DNA from: Paraspadella gotoi
Taxonomy: Eukaryota > Chaetognatha
Direction of reading: 5' to 3'
Assembly (NCBI GenBank): GCA_051294375.1
Contig: CM119269.1
Location: forward strand, 10,832,883 to 10,896,882
Length of the DNA stretch: 64,000 nucleotides
A program made the translations under genes and the position numbers. Shown here piece after piece: positions 13,396 through 25,851 of this stretch (position 1 is the first letter of the stretch; the number at the start of each line of letters is the position of its first letter). The notes beneath the pieces were generated by a model that was not told the origin of the DNA, made no database searches, and saw only the letters and a list, made by a program, of their open reading frames with translations.

Positions 13396-15391
13396 ATGCG
13401 GCTAAAACGACGAACGACGAATGGCGCCATAGACAAACACGATGGCGCTACGATTGACGGCAACGCCAAGGCCCACGCCCATGTTGCGCCAATTCCCTGT
13501 CCCCTCCTCGTCACGGACGTTGTTCGATGGATTCGTAATTCGTCGTCAACATCACGACGAAATCATAACAACGATCTTACTCGCTCCTTTCCCGGCGCCC
13601 TATGTCCGGCGCTCTTTCCCAACGACAGCGGCGCCGACTCGGTCCGCGGCGTCATGGCGACGAAGCGGATCGTAGCCGGCAGCGTCTTGATCCGTCTTCC
13701 AGTCTCGGCGATGATTACTCCGGCGACGGTTCTGCGCGAATCGAAAATCGGCGCCGCGATTCGACGCTTGGCGGGCGCCGGGGCCGTCGACGACGCCGGA
13801 CGTCAGACCCAAACTCCTCTCACGCCTTTCGAGACCCTCTGTGCCTTTTTGATCTACGAATCCAGCGTCGAGGATTCCGAGTGGGCGCCCTACATGGCCA
13901 CTATACCGGCGTCCTACGCGCTTCCGGCCTTTCTCGATCCTTCGGCCTTCGAGGACTTCCCCCGACGACTTCGACCGAGATTGGCGGAGGAGCAGCGCCG
14001 GTTGAAACGAACTTTTCGTCGGCTTCGGAGGTTGGAAAAGGTTTTCGAAGGGGCGTCGAAAAGCGGCGCGGTGGGTGAAGAGTTGCGGCGCTGTGGAGAA
14101 AGACCGGGCCAAACAGAAAAGAACGAAGAAAAGAAAGGGCGGGAAAGAACGACGAGGCAAGAAGGAAACAAAGCGGGCGGAGAAAAAGAAAAGGAAAGGA
14201 AAGGAAAGAAAGACGAAGAAGAAAAGGAGCAAAGCGCCGACGGAGACGTTCAATATTCATCGTCGGAAACTCGACGCCTCCCGCACGAAAACGAAGCGAG
14301 ATGCGAAGGTTTCGTGGAAAATGTCGCCGACGGGGAGTTTGCGTCGAGAGATCGAAAGGAAGATCGAGTTTGTTTAACGAATTGCGGACTTTTCACGTCC
14401 TCTTTGGATGGAACTGAACTTACTTTCGGTGAGCTTTCTGCGCCACGCCCATCTACAAAGTTACTCTCGTCGTCTTCTCCACCCGCTCAACAGTCAACAT
14501 CAACTACTGAACCGCAACCTCATTCATTCCAACTGCCACCACCTCGATCCTCACCGCCACCTCTCTCTCGGCCTCTTTTAACTTGGGAAAGAGTTTTATG
14601 GTCTTACGCAACAGTGAACACGCGATCCGTCTTTTACGAGGACGATGATTCAAGCGCTAACAAGATCCTGCTTGTCACAGGTAAGTTTCCTCTCAACGAA
14701 ACCCTTAGTCAAAGAGAGAGAGGGAGAGAGAGAGACACAGAGCGGGCGTAGAGGAAGGGAATAGGAAATGTCGAGGGCGAGTTGTTTGCATAACCGGTTT
14801 ACGTCACTCACGAAAGGCATGTGAGAGAAAGAAAGAGAAAGAGAGAGAGACAGACAGACAGATACAGACGGACAGAGGTAGACGAAAATGAGAATCCGAA
14901 AGAAAATAACAAAATTTCGTTGTTTCCTCAACGAAATTATCGATGGTGCCGAGGTAATATTTTTTCTTATTGCGCACGCTGGCGTGTATACGTGCGCTCT
15001 TTTCGTGAAAAAAAAAACACTAGAAAATAGCGAGTTTGAAAAAAAAATAGAGAGAGGGGGGAGGAGGAGAGAATAAAGGAAAGAAAAAGAGCGTCTAAGA
15101 ATTCGTTCGAGAGTAAGAGATTGGAAAGCGATAGTCTCGAGCCTTGAGCTTCTCACAAAAGTGGGAGGGAGGGAGAGAGAAAGAAGGAGAGAGAGGAAAA
15201 AGGGGGGGGGAAGTTCCATGCCTCATTACCTTCGAGCGAGATTTATAACGACGGATTCGAGCCGAAGGTTGTTACTCCTCGAGTTCCTGGCAGAATTATG
15301 GCGCCGAGCGACTCGGAGTTTCTTCTTGTCGCCGCCTCGACTTGTAGTAGGAATTAAAAAAGCTCCTTTGTGTGTGTGTGTGTGTGTGTGT

Positions 15392-15429
<38 letters not shown>

Positions 15430-15911
15430 CAAAAAGGTGAAACCGTGGTTAAAAAAGATATAGGGGCGGAGAAAGAAATAGTGAAAAATAAAAATTAGTA
15501 TTCCTCTCTTTCACAATTTAGATTCTTCGTCGGCGAATATCTTTTCCCCTCGGGACTATGATTACGCCGAGGGACTTTATTTCGTTTGTATCTCTTTTAA
15601 AACGTTGAAACTGTTGCGCGAAAGTCTGATGCTTAAGGAATATATTTCTTGAGACGAATTAATCAATTGTTAACGTGTAACAAATTTGCATCGTTGCTCA
15701 TAGAAAAATAATGAGAGAAAAAAAAGATTGATGTTATAAAAATATTATGAAAATTAACTAAAAAAAAAACTTTGACGGACGATAAAACTGTGAAAATACG
15801 TTTCTCCCATTTTTTGTTACCTTTTGTGAACCGAAAAGAAGTCAAGGCAAACGAAAAAAAAATACTGAGAAGGGAGGGAGGACGAGAGAGAGAGAGAGGG
15901 AGAGAGAGAGG

Positions 15912-15947
<36 letters not shown>

Positions 15948-17790
15948 AGAGAGAACCATAACTTATCCATTTTGCAGTCGCTCACCTTCCCTCACCGGCG
16001 GCACCGACGACGCCGGCTAAGACGACGCCGGCCTCGAACCTAAGCGGCGTTTCTTTAAAACGGCGTCGGTTTTTTTTCGAGCCGGCGTCAGCGACCGCGC
16101 CGCGGCGTTTGTCATGCGAAAGTGAAAAACGGGGAAAAAGACGATTTTTTTTTCTGTCTTTCTCTTTCTCTCTCCTTCTATCCGCCTGGCATTTTTTTCC
16201 CTCTCATGCCGGCAGCCGCCTTCACTCCTCCACCTTGTCGACCACCTACTTCAACCATCTCCTCTCTCTCTTCACCTTCGATTTGTTCATCATCAGCTTC
16301 AACAGCATCTTCACTATCACCATCATCTCAATCTCTTTCCATTCCTCTTTCCATCTCGTAACATTTTTTTTCTAACTTTCTTTAAATTTTCATAGTCTCC
16401 CCCCCCCTTCCCCGGCGTTTCCGCCAATTTTGATACCGATTCCTGATTCCATTTTCTTTTCGATTTCCATTTCGACTCTACTTTTTTCCTCTTCATTTTT
16501 TTTTTTTTTGAATTTTCTTTTCATGGCTTCATCTACGCCTCACTTACCTTTCACTTATAAAATTCTTTTCTTTCGAGCAGAGCGGAACTTGTCGTGATGG
16601 ATAGGCTTGCTACCAGTATCTCAATCTTAGTCGTAGCTTTTTTCAAAAGGCTTTATAATTAATTGTTCATTATAGATACGTGTCACATTAGCTGAGCAAA
16701 TAATTAATCGATCAATGCCTCGATATATCTCCCTTATTGCTGAGAATTTTGACAATTTTAGTCCCCGTTTCGCGCCTGACTCCCTCGACTAAATTTTCTT
16801 ACCCTCTCCCTTACCCTCGCAGGCGATCCCCGCTGCGGCGCCCACATCGCCCTTGCCCCTTTCCTTGATCTCCTGAATCACTCACCCACCGCGCGGACGA
16901 AGGCAGCGCCCTCAGCGGACGGAAAAGCGTTGGAGATTCGCACGTGGGACGATTATCGTCCGGGAGAACAGGTGGGTAGAAGTTACATGACGAGAAATAT
17001 TTTGTAAGAAGATGTCAAACTAATGATTAAAAAAAAGACAGCTATAAAACATATTCATAGGTAAGACATATACGTGGTAAACACCATTATCAATTATAAC
17101 TTTTTATTTGAATGGTTACATTTAAAAAAAATTGGATAAATACCAATGCAACATGCGTAGTAAAAAGATCCGCATATGAACTTCCATGTTTTTATTCTTT
17201 TATTGTATCGTTAATGGAATAAACTTGTAATATGGTTAAAAAAAGGGTTTCATGCTCTGATACCCGTTTCCCAGGTGTTCATCTCCTACGGCCCACACGA
17301 CGACGCCGCTCTCAGCCTCGAATACGGATTCCTCTCTCCTCCGAATCCCCAAGACTTCATCCGCGTTCCCGTCGAGCTCGTCGTCAATTGTCGTAGGCGT
17401 ATCTCTCTCATATCTTTCGCCGCCATTGAGCGGCGCCTCGATCTCGCCCGTCGCCGGAATTGGACGTCCGGGGTCGGGATCGATCGGCTCGGCTTCACGT
17501 GGAACGCCGTCGAGCTTATGAGGGCGCTGTGCGCCGACTTCGCCGGTTTGGAGGCGGGAAAGGGACGAGGCGCCGCCGGCGAGAACGGCGCCGGGACAGA
17601 TTGGGGCGCTGGCGTCCCTGGGGATAGACGCCTCGTGACGCCGGAGAGCCGGGCGGAATTGGTGAAATTAGGACGCGCGGTTGGGAGACGGTTGGCGTTG
17701 GGGGAGGAGGAAGAGGAGGAGGAGGAGGAGGAAGCCGCTTGGGAAAAGTTAAAGTCGGAAGTGAAAAACAAATTGAACATTTTGCAGTCT

Positions 17791-17823
<33 letters not shown>

Positions 17824-18099
17824 AATGAGGAGGAAGGGAAAAGAAGGGAAAAGGAAAAACTGGCCACTTGCGCCCTCAGTCGACGAGAAAGAGAAAAGGA
17901 GAAGAGACCCAGCCACGCCCCCGCCCGCGGTTCAGCCCGGTCCGCCGATTCCGCCGCCGCCGCCGACGCCGCCGCCGCCGCCTGGAAGACGCCGATGTCT
18001 CGAAAGGAATCAATATTCTGTCGCAAAATGGGACTGAAATTGCGACTCGTCGAAATCGATATGATCGAAAAAGCCGTCGACGGACTGGCGGAGTTGTGA
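13396..18099 (+). CDS. SETD4: SETD4-like SET-domain lysine methyltransferase
   Basis: Three exons, 13396-14680, 16823-16971 and 17275-18099, with GT-AG introns and matching phases (1, then 0), giving 752 residues. SET core features are visible: RGVMATKRIVAGSVLIRLP (about 84-102), the family phrase ETLCAFLIYESS followed by WAPYMATIP, SYATVNTRSVFY (about 403-414), the substrate/AdoMet-binding APFLDLLNHSP (about 440-450, NHS) and the catalytic-Tyr segment VFISYGPHDD (Tyr 483) followed by LEYGFLSPPNP. These match the SETD4/Rubisco-methyltransferase-like class, which methylates protein lysines. Typical SETD4 proteins are about 440 residues. The excess here is a Lys/Glu-rich then Ser/Pro-rich insertion at about 225-390 and poly-Glu runs in the C-terminal half. 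The insertion separates the N-terminal SET half from the TVNTR segment. The start is the first in-frame ATG of the open frame; an upstream non-coding exon is possible. Confidence 0.85.
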
Positions 18100-18317
18100 A
18101 GAGTGGAGTTGGAATTTAGGTGTGATGGTGGAGGGGGGAGTGGGGTAGCGAGGTGAATGGTTTTAGTGCTGGCGGCATTGGTAGTGTCCCTACGCCGACT
18201 CTTGTGCCGATGATAAAGACAAAAACGAATTTGCTAATTTATTACTCAACCGCTCCGCCCATTTTCATTGTTTCTTTTGTTCTCGAGCCTATTCAAAAAA
18301 ATAGTTTAAGAATTGTT

Positions 18318-18323
18318 AATAAA
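18318..18323 (+). terminator. Polyadenylation signal for the SETD4-like gene
   Basis: AATAAA about 220 bp after the stop codon at 18099, followed by T-rich sequence. It is the first canonical hexamer seen downstream. Confidence 0.5.
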
Positions 18324-19067
18324 TAATTTTCATTGTTTCAAACATTTTTTCTTTTTTTTTGTCTTCGCCGACTCGTCCTCGATTCTCCGCTCGTTATTTT
18401 GCATACGAACGCCTGATGAAAATGACCTCGCCTCCGACGGGGGAGCGCAGGGCGGCGGCGGCTGCGGCGGCCGGCGTCGCTTCCAGGGAGCCTGGTTATC
18501 ATCACAAAGGAAGACGCGGCAGCAGGAGATGGGAGAATGGAAAATAGGGATCGAGGAAAGGGTGGAGAAGTGGTTGGAGAAAGAGGAATGAAGGAAGGGA
18601 GCGAAATGAAGTAAAAGAACAGACGAGTATGGAAGCTTGGGGGGGGATGCGAACTAGAAAGGCTTAGGGCTGAGATGAATAACGGCATTCGTATGCAAAT
18701 TCCCACCAACAACTTGACACGCGTTTTTCTTCCAAAACCAAAAAAAAAAAAAAAAAAAAAAGATTTTCGGCAAAAAAAAAATCCACGATAAACTTCATTC
18801 TTGGAACGAGAGAGAAAAAAAAGTATGAGGAACATTAAAGAATTTGCGAGAAATACTGAAAAGAGGAACTAATTTCATTTTAGTTAGAGATTACACATGG
18901 GAGTATTTTTTATTTATTTATTTAAAAATATTTTACCTGTAATCCCTTGCGTAATCTTTTAATGACTCTCGAAGATTAATTTCTATAAATTAAATAAGTT
19001 AAAGAGGTTATTAGTAATTAAATTTACGTTTTTGTCAGAAAAATTTAATTAGAATTAGCTAATTATT

Positions 19068-19300
19068 GAAGAGACAGTAATTATTGTTAAGAGTTAGTGA
19101 TAGAACCGTTCAATATAAAGCAGTCCCTGAGCTTCGGATCAGGCTGTAACACCATGTTACAGGCGGGTTAAGCGCCCCGTCCCTCTTAACTGCCAGACGA
19201 CCAGCGGGCTAGAATCCCGGACCTTTGAGTTGGGAGGCGAATGACTTGCCTCCGGCACCATGGCCGCTGATGAACGGTTGGTGGGTTTTCAGTCCACCAT
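19068..19300 (-). mobile_element. SINE-like element, copy 1
   Basis: A 233-bp member of a family with copies at 20311, 24993 and 27789. Read on the minus strand it begins with the hairpin GTGGACTGAAAACCCACC and continues through CCGTTCATCAGCGGCCA. Next comes a tRNA-like stretch with a B-box-like GGTTCTAGCCC (here GGATTCTAGCCC), then CCTGATCCGAAGCTCAGGGA, and it ends in ACTGTCTCTTCA. Internal Pol III-like signals, small size and dispersion suggest a tRNA-derived SINE, but no obvious poly-A tail is present. Confidence 0.65.
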
Positions 19301-20167
19301 ATTATCAAATTTTAGTGGATTATATGATATAACTCGATTATGAATATTAATTGCTATACCCACAAACCACTGTCATTCATAAAGTAAAAACGAGTACTCA
19401 TGCTAATAGTAAAAGCAATGGAGGTTTTTTTTATTTATTTTTATTTTTTTAATTCCGAGGTTCGGCTGCTCGGAACGCCCACTGCCGGTAAAATTAGAGC
19501 GACCGCCGAAAATGCCCTTATCTCTGCAACCGAATCGAGCGAGCGGAATTTTGGTTTCGATGACGAATGCGGGATAGGATCGACAACTATGTCGTCCGTC
19601 GTAAATCTGATAATCTGATAAAAACCAAAACGAAGAAAAGAAAGAGAAGAAGAATTCCAAAGATCGAAAAAGAATATTCAGTTTTTTTGTTGTTGGTTTT
19701 TTTTTTCTTTCTTTTTTTTTATCAAGTTTTTTTTTTTTTTCCTTCCGCGCGCTCGATTCTTCTGTTTTTCTGCTCGTTTTTTTTTTCTCTCTCTCTCTCT
19801 CTCACCCCGGTAGGCGGTTAATCGAGACTTACTTTGTTTTATTAATTCCTTTTTTTTTCGGATTCGACTTCACTAATTTTTTCTACTTCCAGTTTTGACT
19901 TGAAAAATCCTTTTTAACCACTAAGCTGCTTCGTTTTATTTTAAAAATTCCTAACAAGATTCATCGAAGAAAGAACCGTAATTGCTATTATTTCTGTTTT
20001 TTTTAGCGACTGATACAAAGGTTTTATCTTTTTTTAAAAAAAACTAAAACGATGAATAGAAAAAATCAATTATGTCTTCTATAATATGATAAGATAATAA
20101 AAGACTCGTCCTCTGTATCCACGAAGGCGGAACCGTCATCGCTGTCGATGAATATTGAATGCTAGAG

Positions 20168-20875
20168 AGTAGTGAAAGCTAAAAGTCAATTATGAACAAC
20201 ATACCATCAGTGAACATTAATTTGTAAAAAAAATTAATTTCGTTTCTTAATTTCGCAGTAGGCTATATTTATCTATAGTACTATCCTTATAAAATTGAAA
20301 AATTAAGGGGTATGGTGGACTAAAATCCACCAACCCAAAGGTCCGGGGTTCTAGCCCGGTGGCCTGCCTAGCAGTTAAGAGTGACGGGGGCGTATACCCC
20401 GCCTGTAACACGGTGTTACTCCCTGATCCGAAGCTCAGGGACGCTTATATTGAACGGTTCTGTCAAAACACATAACACTAATTACTGTCTCTTCAGGCTT
20501 TTCTTAATTTTTATTACAATTTGAATTCCTTGTCAAAAGTTGATGAAAGAAAATATAAATCATTTTTTAAATTCTTTCATTAAAAAACTATATTTAACAT
20601 ATAAAAATATAATTCAGGTTTAAACTATATTTTTCCTAATACATTGGGCTTCATATGTAACCTTTCAGACGAATCCAAACCTGCAAAAAAATCTTACAAA
20701 AAACTATTTTGAAATTTTAACATTTGTTTATTTACTATGTATAAATATGGCCTACTGCGTAAATTTTAAAATTTATAATAATTTTTTTTTCTACCTAAAT
20801 TTTCATAAGTATAATGTTCGTTCCTCACTCTTAGAATTTTAATTAAAGTTAAATTTAGAATTTTTACTGCGCTTG
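20168..20875. mobile_element. Foldback MITE, copy 3, disrupted
   Basis: Diverged copy of the MITE at 5929 and 34018, in inverted orientation. AGTGAAAGCTAAAAGTCAATTATGAACAAC at the left matches the complement of the other copies' right end, and TTCCTCACTCTTAGAATTTTAATT at the right matches the complement of their left end. A SINE-like element (20311-20495) sits inside it, so the MITE inserted first. TTGAATG occurs just outside both ends and may be the remnant of a target duplication. Confidence 0.65.
20311..20495 (+). mobile_element. SINE-like element, copy 2, internally deleted
   Basis: Same family as 19068-19300. It keeps the leading GTGGACTAAAATCCACC hairpin, the GGGGTTCTAGCCCGG core and the ACTGTCTCTTCA end. 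It lacks the roughly 47-bp segment between the hairpin and the CAACCCAAAGG block that other copies have. It is nested in a foldback MITE. Confidence 0.65.
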
Positions 20876-21556
20876 AATGAATACGTCAGGATCAGGAACC
20901 AGAATCAGGAACCAAATACTAGTGACAAACCAGTTTTTTTTTCTCACCAACTGAATCATTGACTTGAATTTTTCTCTCTTTAACTTTATTTCGAAAGCTA
21001 TTATCGACCTGTCTTTTTGAAAATGCGTTTCCGCCCGGAAAGAAACGACTGAATAAAATTTAGTCGTTTTGTCGAGAATTTGGAAAAAAACAACTAAGAT
21101 ATGTCGACCAAGCCAATATTGCCACCGAGAAGGTAACACATTTTGCGTCAAGTTCTTAAAGAGTAATACTTAAAGACGTCGAATTCGATAATGATTATTA
21201 ATATTATCGAAGTTTCTTATTATGTTAGCTACGACTGGTTCCCAATGTTTTTTGTATTAATAGATAAATACAGAGTCTGAACTCTGAATATTAATTGAGG
21301 AAAAGGATTACTGGTGTATTACTGGACTACTCTTTAACTATCATCGCCCACATGGTCATTTTTAGGGGCAAAAACAACCGTAAACCTTGATATGGAGGTT
21401 TAAAATGAAAAAAAAAAGTTATTATAAGAAAATTATAATAATGAGTGAAACTTGACTTATGTGATACATACAATATGTATCGTATGGTTTCGCATGGTAC
21501 TACAACGGCTGAAGCGTATTGCTCAGTAAAATACAATAAATGATTCCTTTTGCTAG

Positions 21557-24500
21557 ACCGCCAGCAGGGTCTCCCTCCCTGCCGCCTCCTCGAATCGCAC
21601 AACGCCCCCCGCCATCTCGCCCTCTTCCGGCGGAACCTCAGAACCGCCCTCTTCCGCCCCCAATCCCGGGCGCTAGAAAAGCCTCCTACCCTGAGGAGGC
21701 GAATGACTGGTCCGACGATTGGGAGAGCAGCGACGATGTAAGTAAAAGTATCGTTGTCTCGATTATAAATAATAAATTAATTAGTAAATACATTTATAAA
21801 TTTTAAAATGTGTAAAATGTCCAATCAAAGCCTAAAACAACAAAAGCTGCGGTAAACAACGATCTTGAACCCGCGAACGAGGAAGAGGTTTGTTCCTTTG
21901 GTCTTAATTTATCAACTCACCATTAAATAACAACTTTTCGTGGTGTCTTAAATGTTTATCACGAATTTTTTTTTGAAGATTCGGAATGGGAAGCACAGAG
22001 CATCATTACTACAATAAAAATGATAAAGTTACTAATAATCACTCATCAACTTTTATGACAAAGTTTGGCTCTGGGGCAAAAAAGCTCTGCAAACAGACGT
22101 CCTCACCTAAAATATTTCGCTAATCAATAGTTGTATCTTCATTTGGAAAGCTAATGTAAAACGATAAATCTATTATCTTATTTCTTTTCTTGAGAATTAT
22201 ACATCCTCAAAGTCAAAGAAATTACGAGCTTCAGTGAACTGAATCCCCCCCCAAAAAACCCCTAGAAAACCAAAACTTGATCCATTTTCAGGAACCAGCG
22301 TTGTACTTCGAGGCGGACCAGTTGAATCCACCTCCGCCTCCAACCCCGACACCCACTCTTCCGCCTCCTAGAATCCGCCGCCCACCCTCGCCCTCTCTCG
22401 CGCCTTGCCGCGTCGGCGGCGGACACGGCCCACCCCCGAGATCTCCGGTGGGTCTAGCCGGTCCGGCAAAGACCAACCCAGCCGGGAGGGGTCCGCCCCC
22501 GCTGCCCCGACGCTCGCCCCCGGCGGAGACCGTTTCACTCGACGCGCCTCCGTTGCCAGGACCGCGACGGTCGCCGGCTGCCGTTCCGCTGACGACGAAG
22601 CAAGGAGTTAAGAGGCCGACGCCGCCCAGAGACAAGAAGCCCAAAACAGACGAGGTAAATTTGACGCGTCGCCAGTGAAAACCTTCATTCTTTTTAATAA
22701 ATTAAAAATAAATAAAACTTATGAAGACAAAAAGTTCTTCCTACGAATGACTTTAGCACAGCGACAATAAGAATAAAATTTTAACATTTTGTACAAATAG
22801 CGCTTTGATACTAACATCTTTTTGACTCAAAATCATCAGCCACATAACTTTCCTGTTCATTTGTTTGTTTGTTTTTTATTTGGGTTGAAGGACACCGACG
22901 ACTCCGGCTCGGGCTCTGCGGGATCCGCCAATTTCCTTCCATTGCCCGTGAGTTTTATTTAATTAAAATTATGATTACGTACAGGAACTGACTTAATATA
23001 ATTTTTAGTCGAGCCGTCATGAATAATTTTTTTTCCTATAAGTATAAAAAAAAAAAAAGGTTTTCCCTTTGAATTGGTGGTGATGTGGAGAACAGCTACA
23101 GATATTAATTTGTACATTTCAAATTTCAATGCTCGAGTTCTCAATTGACCGTCTATTTTCTAATTCGCTGTACGCACTACTCTTCTAGAGCCAACAAAAA
23201 TCGTTTTTGCATTCGACGCAATCGTCGATGGTGGAGCAACTAAAAAAGAAATTCGACAAGAGCGCTCATATAACCGCGAACGGTGGTAAGTAAAGATTTG
23301 ATGAATGACAACTACCGCCTCGATAAGAATCATAATTTCTATCATCATTCATCCATTGCCTATTTTGTGGACTGAGTAAAAGAAATCTTTGAGACTTGAA
23401 AGTTCAAATATGTAGAGAAATAATTAGTTTTTACAATGGGTGGATAATACTTTTCCGAGGTCTCCATGATCTACCGAGGAATTCGATCATTGGAATTCTT
23501 AATTTTAGAGCACGCGGCAGTAAATAAAAGTAAATAAAAACTAATAGTAAAATGAGTACCTTTTGTTTTAACACAAACAACATAGGACATGAAGCCACGC
23601 CTTCGTCTTTCCCGCTCCAACCGAGCCTCTCCGTACCCCGAGGCTCGCCCACAACTAGTCCGACCGCCAACTTTGCTTCTCGATCCTTGCCCAGACCTCC
23701 GACGTCTCCAATGCCGGCGTCGACGCCTCGAGCTGGCCGCGCTCCAGCGAGGCCTCCAACTCCGCCGGCGGAAGAACCCGACGATTCGGGCGACGATTTC
23801 TACGACGATGTCGACACTTTGAACGCTTACAAGTGGTGAGGAAACTTTACTTTTTAGTCGGATCTGCTCATCTGCAGATTCCGACTCTATAATTCACTTT
23901 GTCGGTCCGTCCGGCATTCACATAATGTCAGAACATCGAATTATGATATATTATGCAAAAAAAAAAACGATTTCCGTCCGTCCGTCTGTTTGTCTGTCTG
24001 CCTGTCTGCCTGTCCATCCGTCTGTCCGTCCGTCCCACCGTAGCAAAAAACTCCAATTACTCGTGATTGGAAGGATGGATTGGAATAAAATTTTGTGTGT
24101 GGGTAGGAAAGTGTGTGATTAAGCTGGAAATCAAGTTTCGATGGAATCGTCTGAATGAAAATGAGTTTAAATGGAAAAAACAAAAAACCTGTTTCACTAA
24201 TTGATTATGCTTCTTTTTCTTTTTATATTAAATATAAATGCATGATGTATTATTTAATCAAATAATTAATCAGTTGACTAATTAATTAGTTAATTAATTA
24301 ATCAATAATTAATTAATCGGTAAATTAATCAATCAATTATTAAATCTATCAATTATTTATCTATGAAATAATTAATTATTTAATCAACAATCAAACAATC
24401 AAGTCAATCGTTATCGGCATTATTGTCGTCGTCGCCATCATCGTCGTCGTTGCTTTTGTCGTGGGAAGTAACAAAAAGACCTAAAAACAAACATTTCGGA

Positions 24501-25538
24501 TCAAATTAATTTATTAATTAATTATCGCTAATGACCGTGGGCAGTTGCGACATTGTTTGCTCAAACTTGTTAAAAATTGTTTTACGAAAATTGTCACTGA
24601 TGAATGTTTAAAAAGAAAAAAAATAAGTGCAATTATGCCACATAAACGTTCGAAATTGAGAGGCACGGTTGTTTCATTAATAATTTTTAAATAATTACAA
24701 TTACATTGCGTCAGGTTCGGCGAGCGCGTGACTCGCGATGAGGCATCTACCCTCGTGAAGCGACTCAGAGTCGACGGTACTTTTGTCGTGAGGACCAGTA
24801 CGAAGGACCCAAATCTTCCTTACTCACTCACCGTGATTTATAGTGGGCACGTTTACAACCTCAATCTCAGAAAACGGTACAAACCAAAGATTGATAGACT
24901 TGATGATTTTGTTATTTTGTGTCAAATTTTTTTTTCTTCGGTGCCGACGACGTTAACGTGTCGCAATTACGAGAAAGAGATACAAGAGAGTCTTATGGTG
25001 GACTAAAATCCACCAACCGTTCATCAGCGGCCATTGGTGCCGAAGGCAAGTCATTCGCCTCCCAACCCAAAGGTCCCGGGTTCTAGCCCGGTAACCTCCT
25101 AGCAGTTAAAAGGGACGGGTCGCTTAACCCGCCTGTAACACAGTGTTAAAGTCTGATCCGAAGCTCGGCGACTGCTTACAATGAACGGTTCGGTCACTAT
25201 CATATAACAAACATTACTGTCTCTTCAGTCTGTTGCTTAAACGAACCCGTCCGCCGTGCAAGTACATTTTATTATCTGTCATGAATTTTCAACTAGTACA
25301 TAGATTTATAAACTACACAAATACGATGATACGTATTTAACATTCCTCCTCATTACTTTTCATTAGATCCGACGGGCTTTTCGCAGTTGGAAAGGAAAAA
25401 CCCAACGAGGAGACTTTCCCCACGATCCCAAAACTCATCGATTACTTCGTCACTAACAAACTCTCCCTCCAATCAGCGAAGGGGCCTTCAGGGGAGACCT
25501 GTTTAAATCAACATCCCGAAATAGACTTTCGCCGCTGA
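21557..25538 (+). CDS. SH2-domain adaptor, SLP-76/BLNK-like, 5' end not found
   Basis: Exons inferred: 21557-21737, 21831-21887 (weak acceptor), 22292-22654, 22891-22947, 23189-23285, 23586-23835, 24715-24876 and 25367-25538. Phases agree at every junction, giving about 446 codons from the first exon I can place. The N-terminal two thirds are rich in Pro (PPPPPTPTLPPPR and similar) with acidic-Tyr candidates for phosphorylation, ALYFEADQ and DDFYDDVDTL. The C-terminal SH2 domain starts at WFGERVTRDEA. It has the phosphotyrosine-binding strand GTFVVRTS (the Arg of the FLVR motif), then PYSLTVIYSGHVYNLNLR, and ends with IPKLIDYFVTNKLSL. Domain order and SH2 wording resemble the SLP-76/BLNK/CLNK scaffolds, which bind phosphotyrosine proteins under receptor-coupled kinases. 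Upstream exons (a SAM domain would be expected in SLP-76 itself) were not found. An in-frame ATG at 21540 precedes the acceptor and is an alternative start. Confidence 0.72.
23853..24041. repeat. Dispersed repeat A, copy 2
   Basis: Lies in the intron before the SH2 exon and matches 5720-5920 (TTAGTCGGATCTGC, TTCCGACTCTATAAT, TTTGTCGGTCCGTCC). The tail is expanded into a CCGT/CTGT/CTGC tetranucleotide run. Confidence 0.6.
24238..24575. repeat. Dispersed repeat B, copy 1
   Basis: An ATTAATCA-rich half followed by CAAGTCAATCGTTATCGG, a GTCGTCGTCGCC-like block, ATTTCGGATCAAATT and GACATTGTTTGCTCAAACTTG. The same order occurs at 51225-51567, and the last phrase alone recurs near 6588-6613. Two long copies of an uncharacterised repeat; no coding capacity. 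Confidence 0.6.
24993..25227 (+). mobile_element. SINE-like element, copy 3
   Basis: Full-length copy in the last intron of the SH2 adaptor gene. It has GTGGACTAAAATCCACC, GGTCCCGGGTTCTAGCCC, CTGATCCGAAGCTC and the ACTGTCTCTTCA end. Flanks GTCTTATG and GTCTGTTG are similar over 8 bp, suggesting a decayed target duplication. Confidence 0.7.
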
Positions 25539-25563
25539 TTTGGGCTTCCCCTTTGTTTCGAAA

Positions 25564-25569
25564 AATAAA
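25564..25569 (+). terminator. Polyadenylation signal for the SH2 adaptor
   Basis: AATAAA 26 bp after the stop at 25536-25538. A second AATAAA lies near 25679. Either would end the transcript before the lipocalin gene that converges from the other side. Confidence 0.5.
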
Positions 25570-25782
25570 CTCGGATCGAACAAATTTACAAACGTTTTCT
25601 CCTTCAATCGTTATTCGATCTATCTCTCTGTATTTGGATAATGCTATTAAATTCATCGATATTCTTAATCGTGATTGTAATAAAAAAAAACTACTTTATT
25701 TAATGGTTAAAAGTCAATTTCAACAGTCTTTTAGAGAAGGGTCGAGATAGTTAATAATTTCCAATTTTTCTTGTTAGATCCG

Positions 25783-25788
25783 TTTATT
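25783..25788 (-). terminator. Polyadenylation signal for the lipocalin
   Basis: AATAAA on the minus strand, about 64 nt after the lipocalin stop codon (25852). It places the 3' ends of the two convergent genes within about 200 bp. Confidence 0.5.
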
Positions 25789-25851
25789 TTGTTTTTCTGC
25801 AATTTTATTACACAGATAACCAATTTGTTTCCCACCAGTTTTTTCCTCTTT

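Noticed and set aside
13600-14253. Minus-strand and alternative plus-strand ORFs over SETD4 exon 1
   Set aside because: Shadows of the real reading frame, which alone carries SET motifs and splices in phase.
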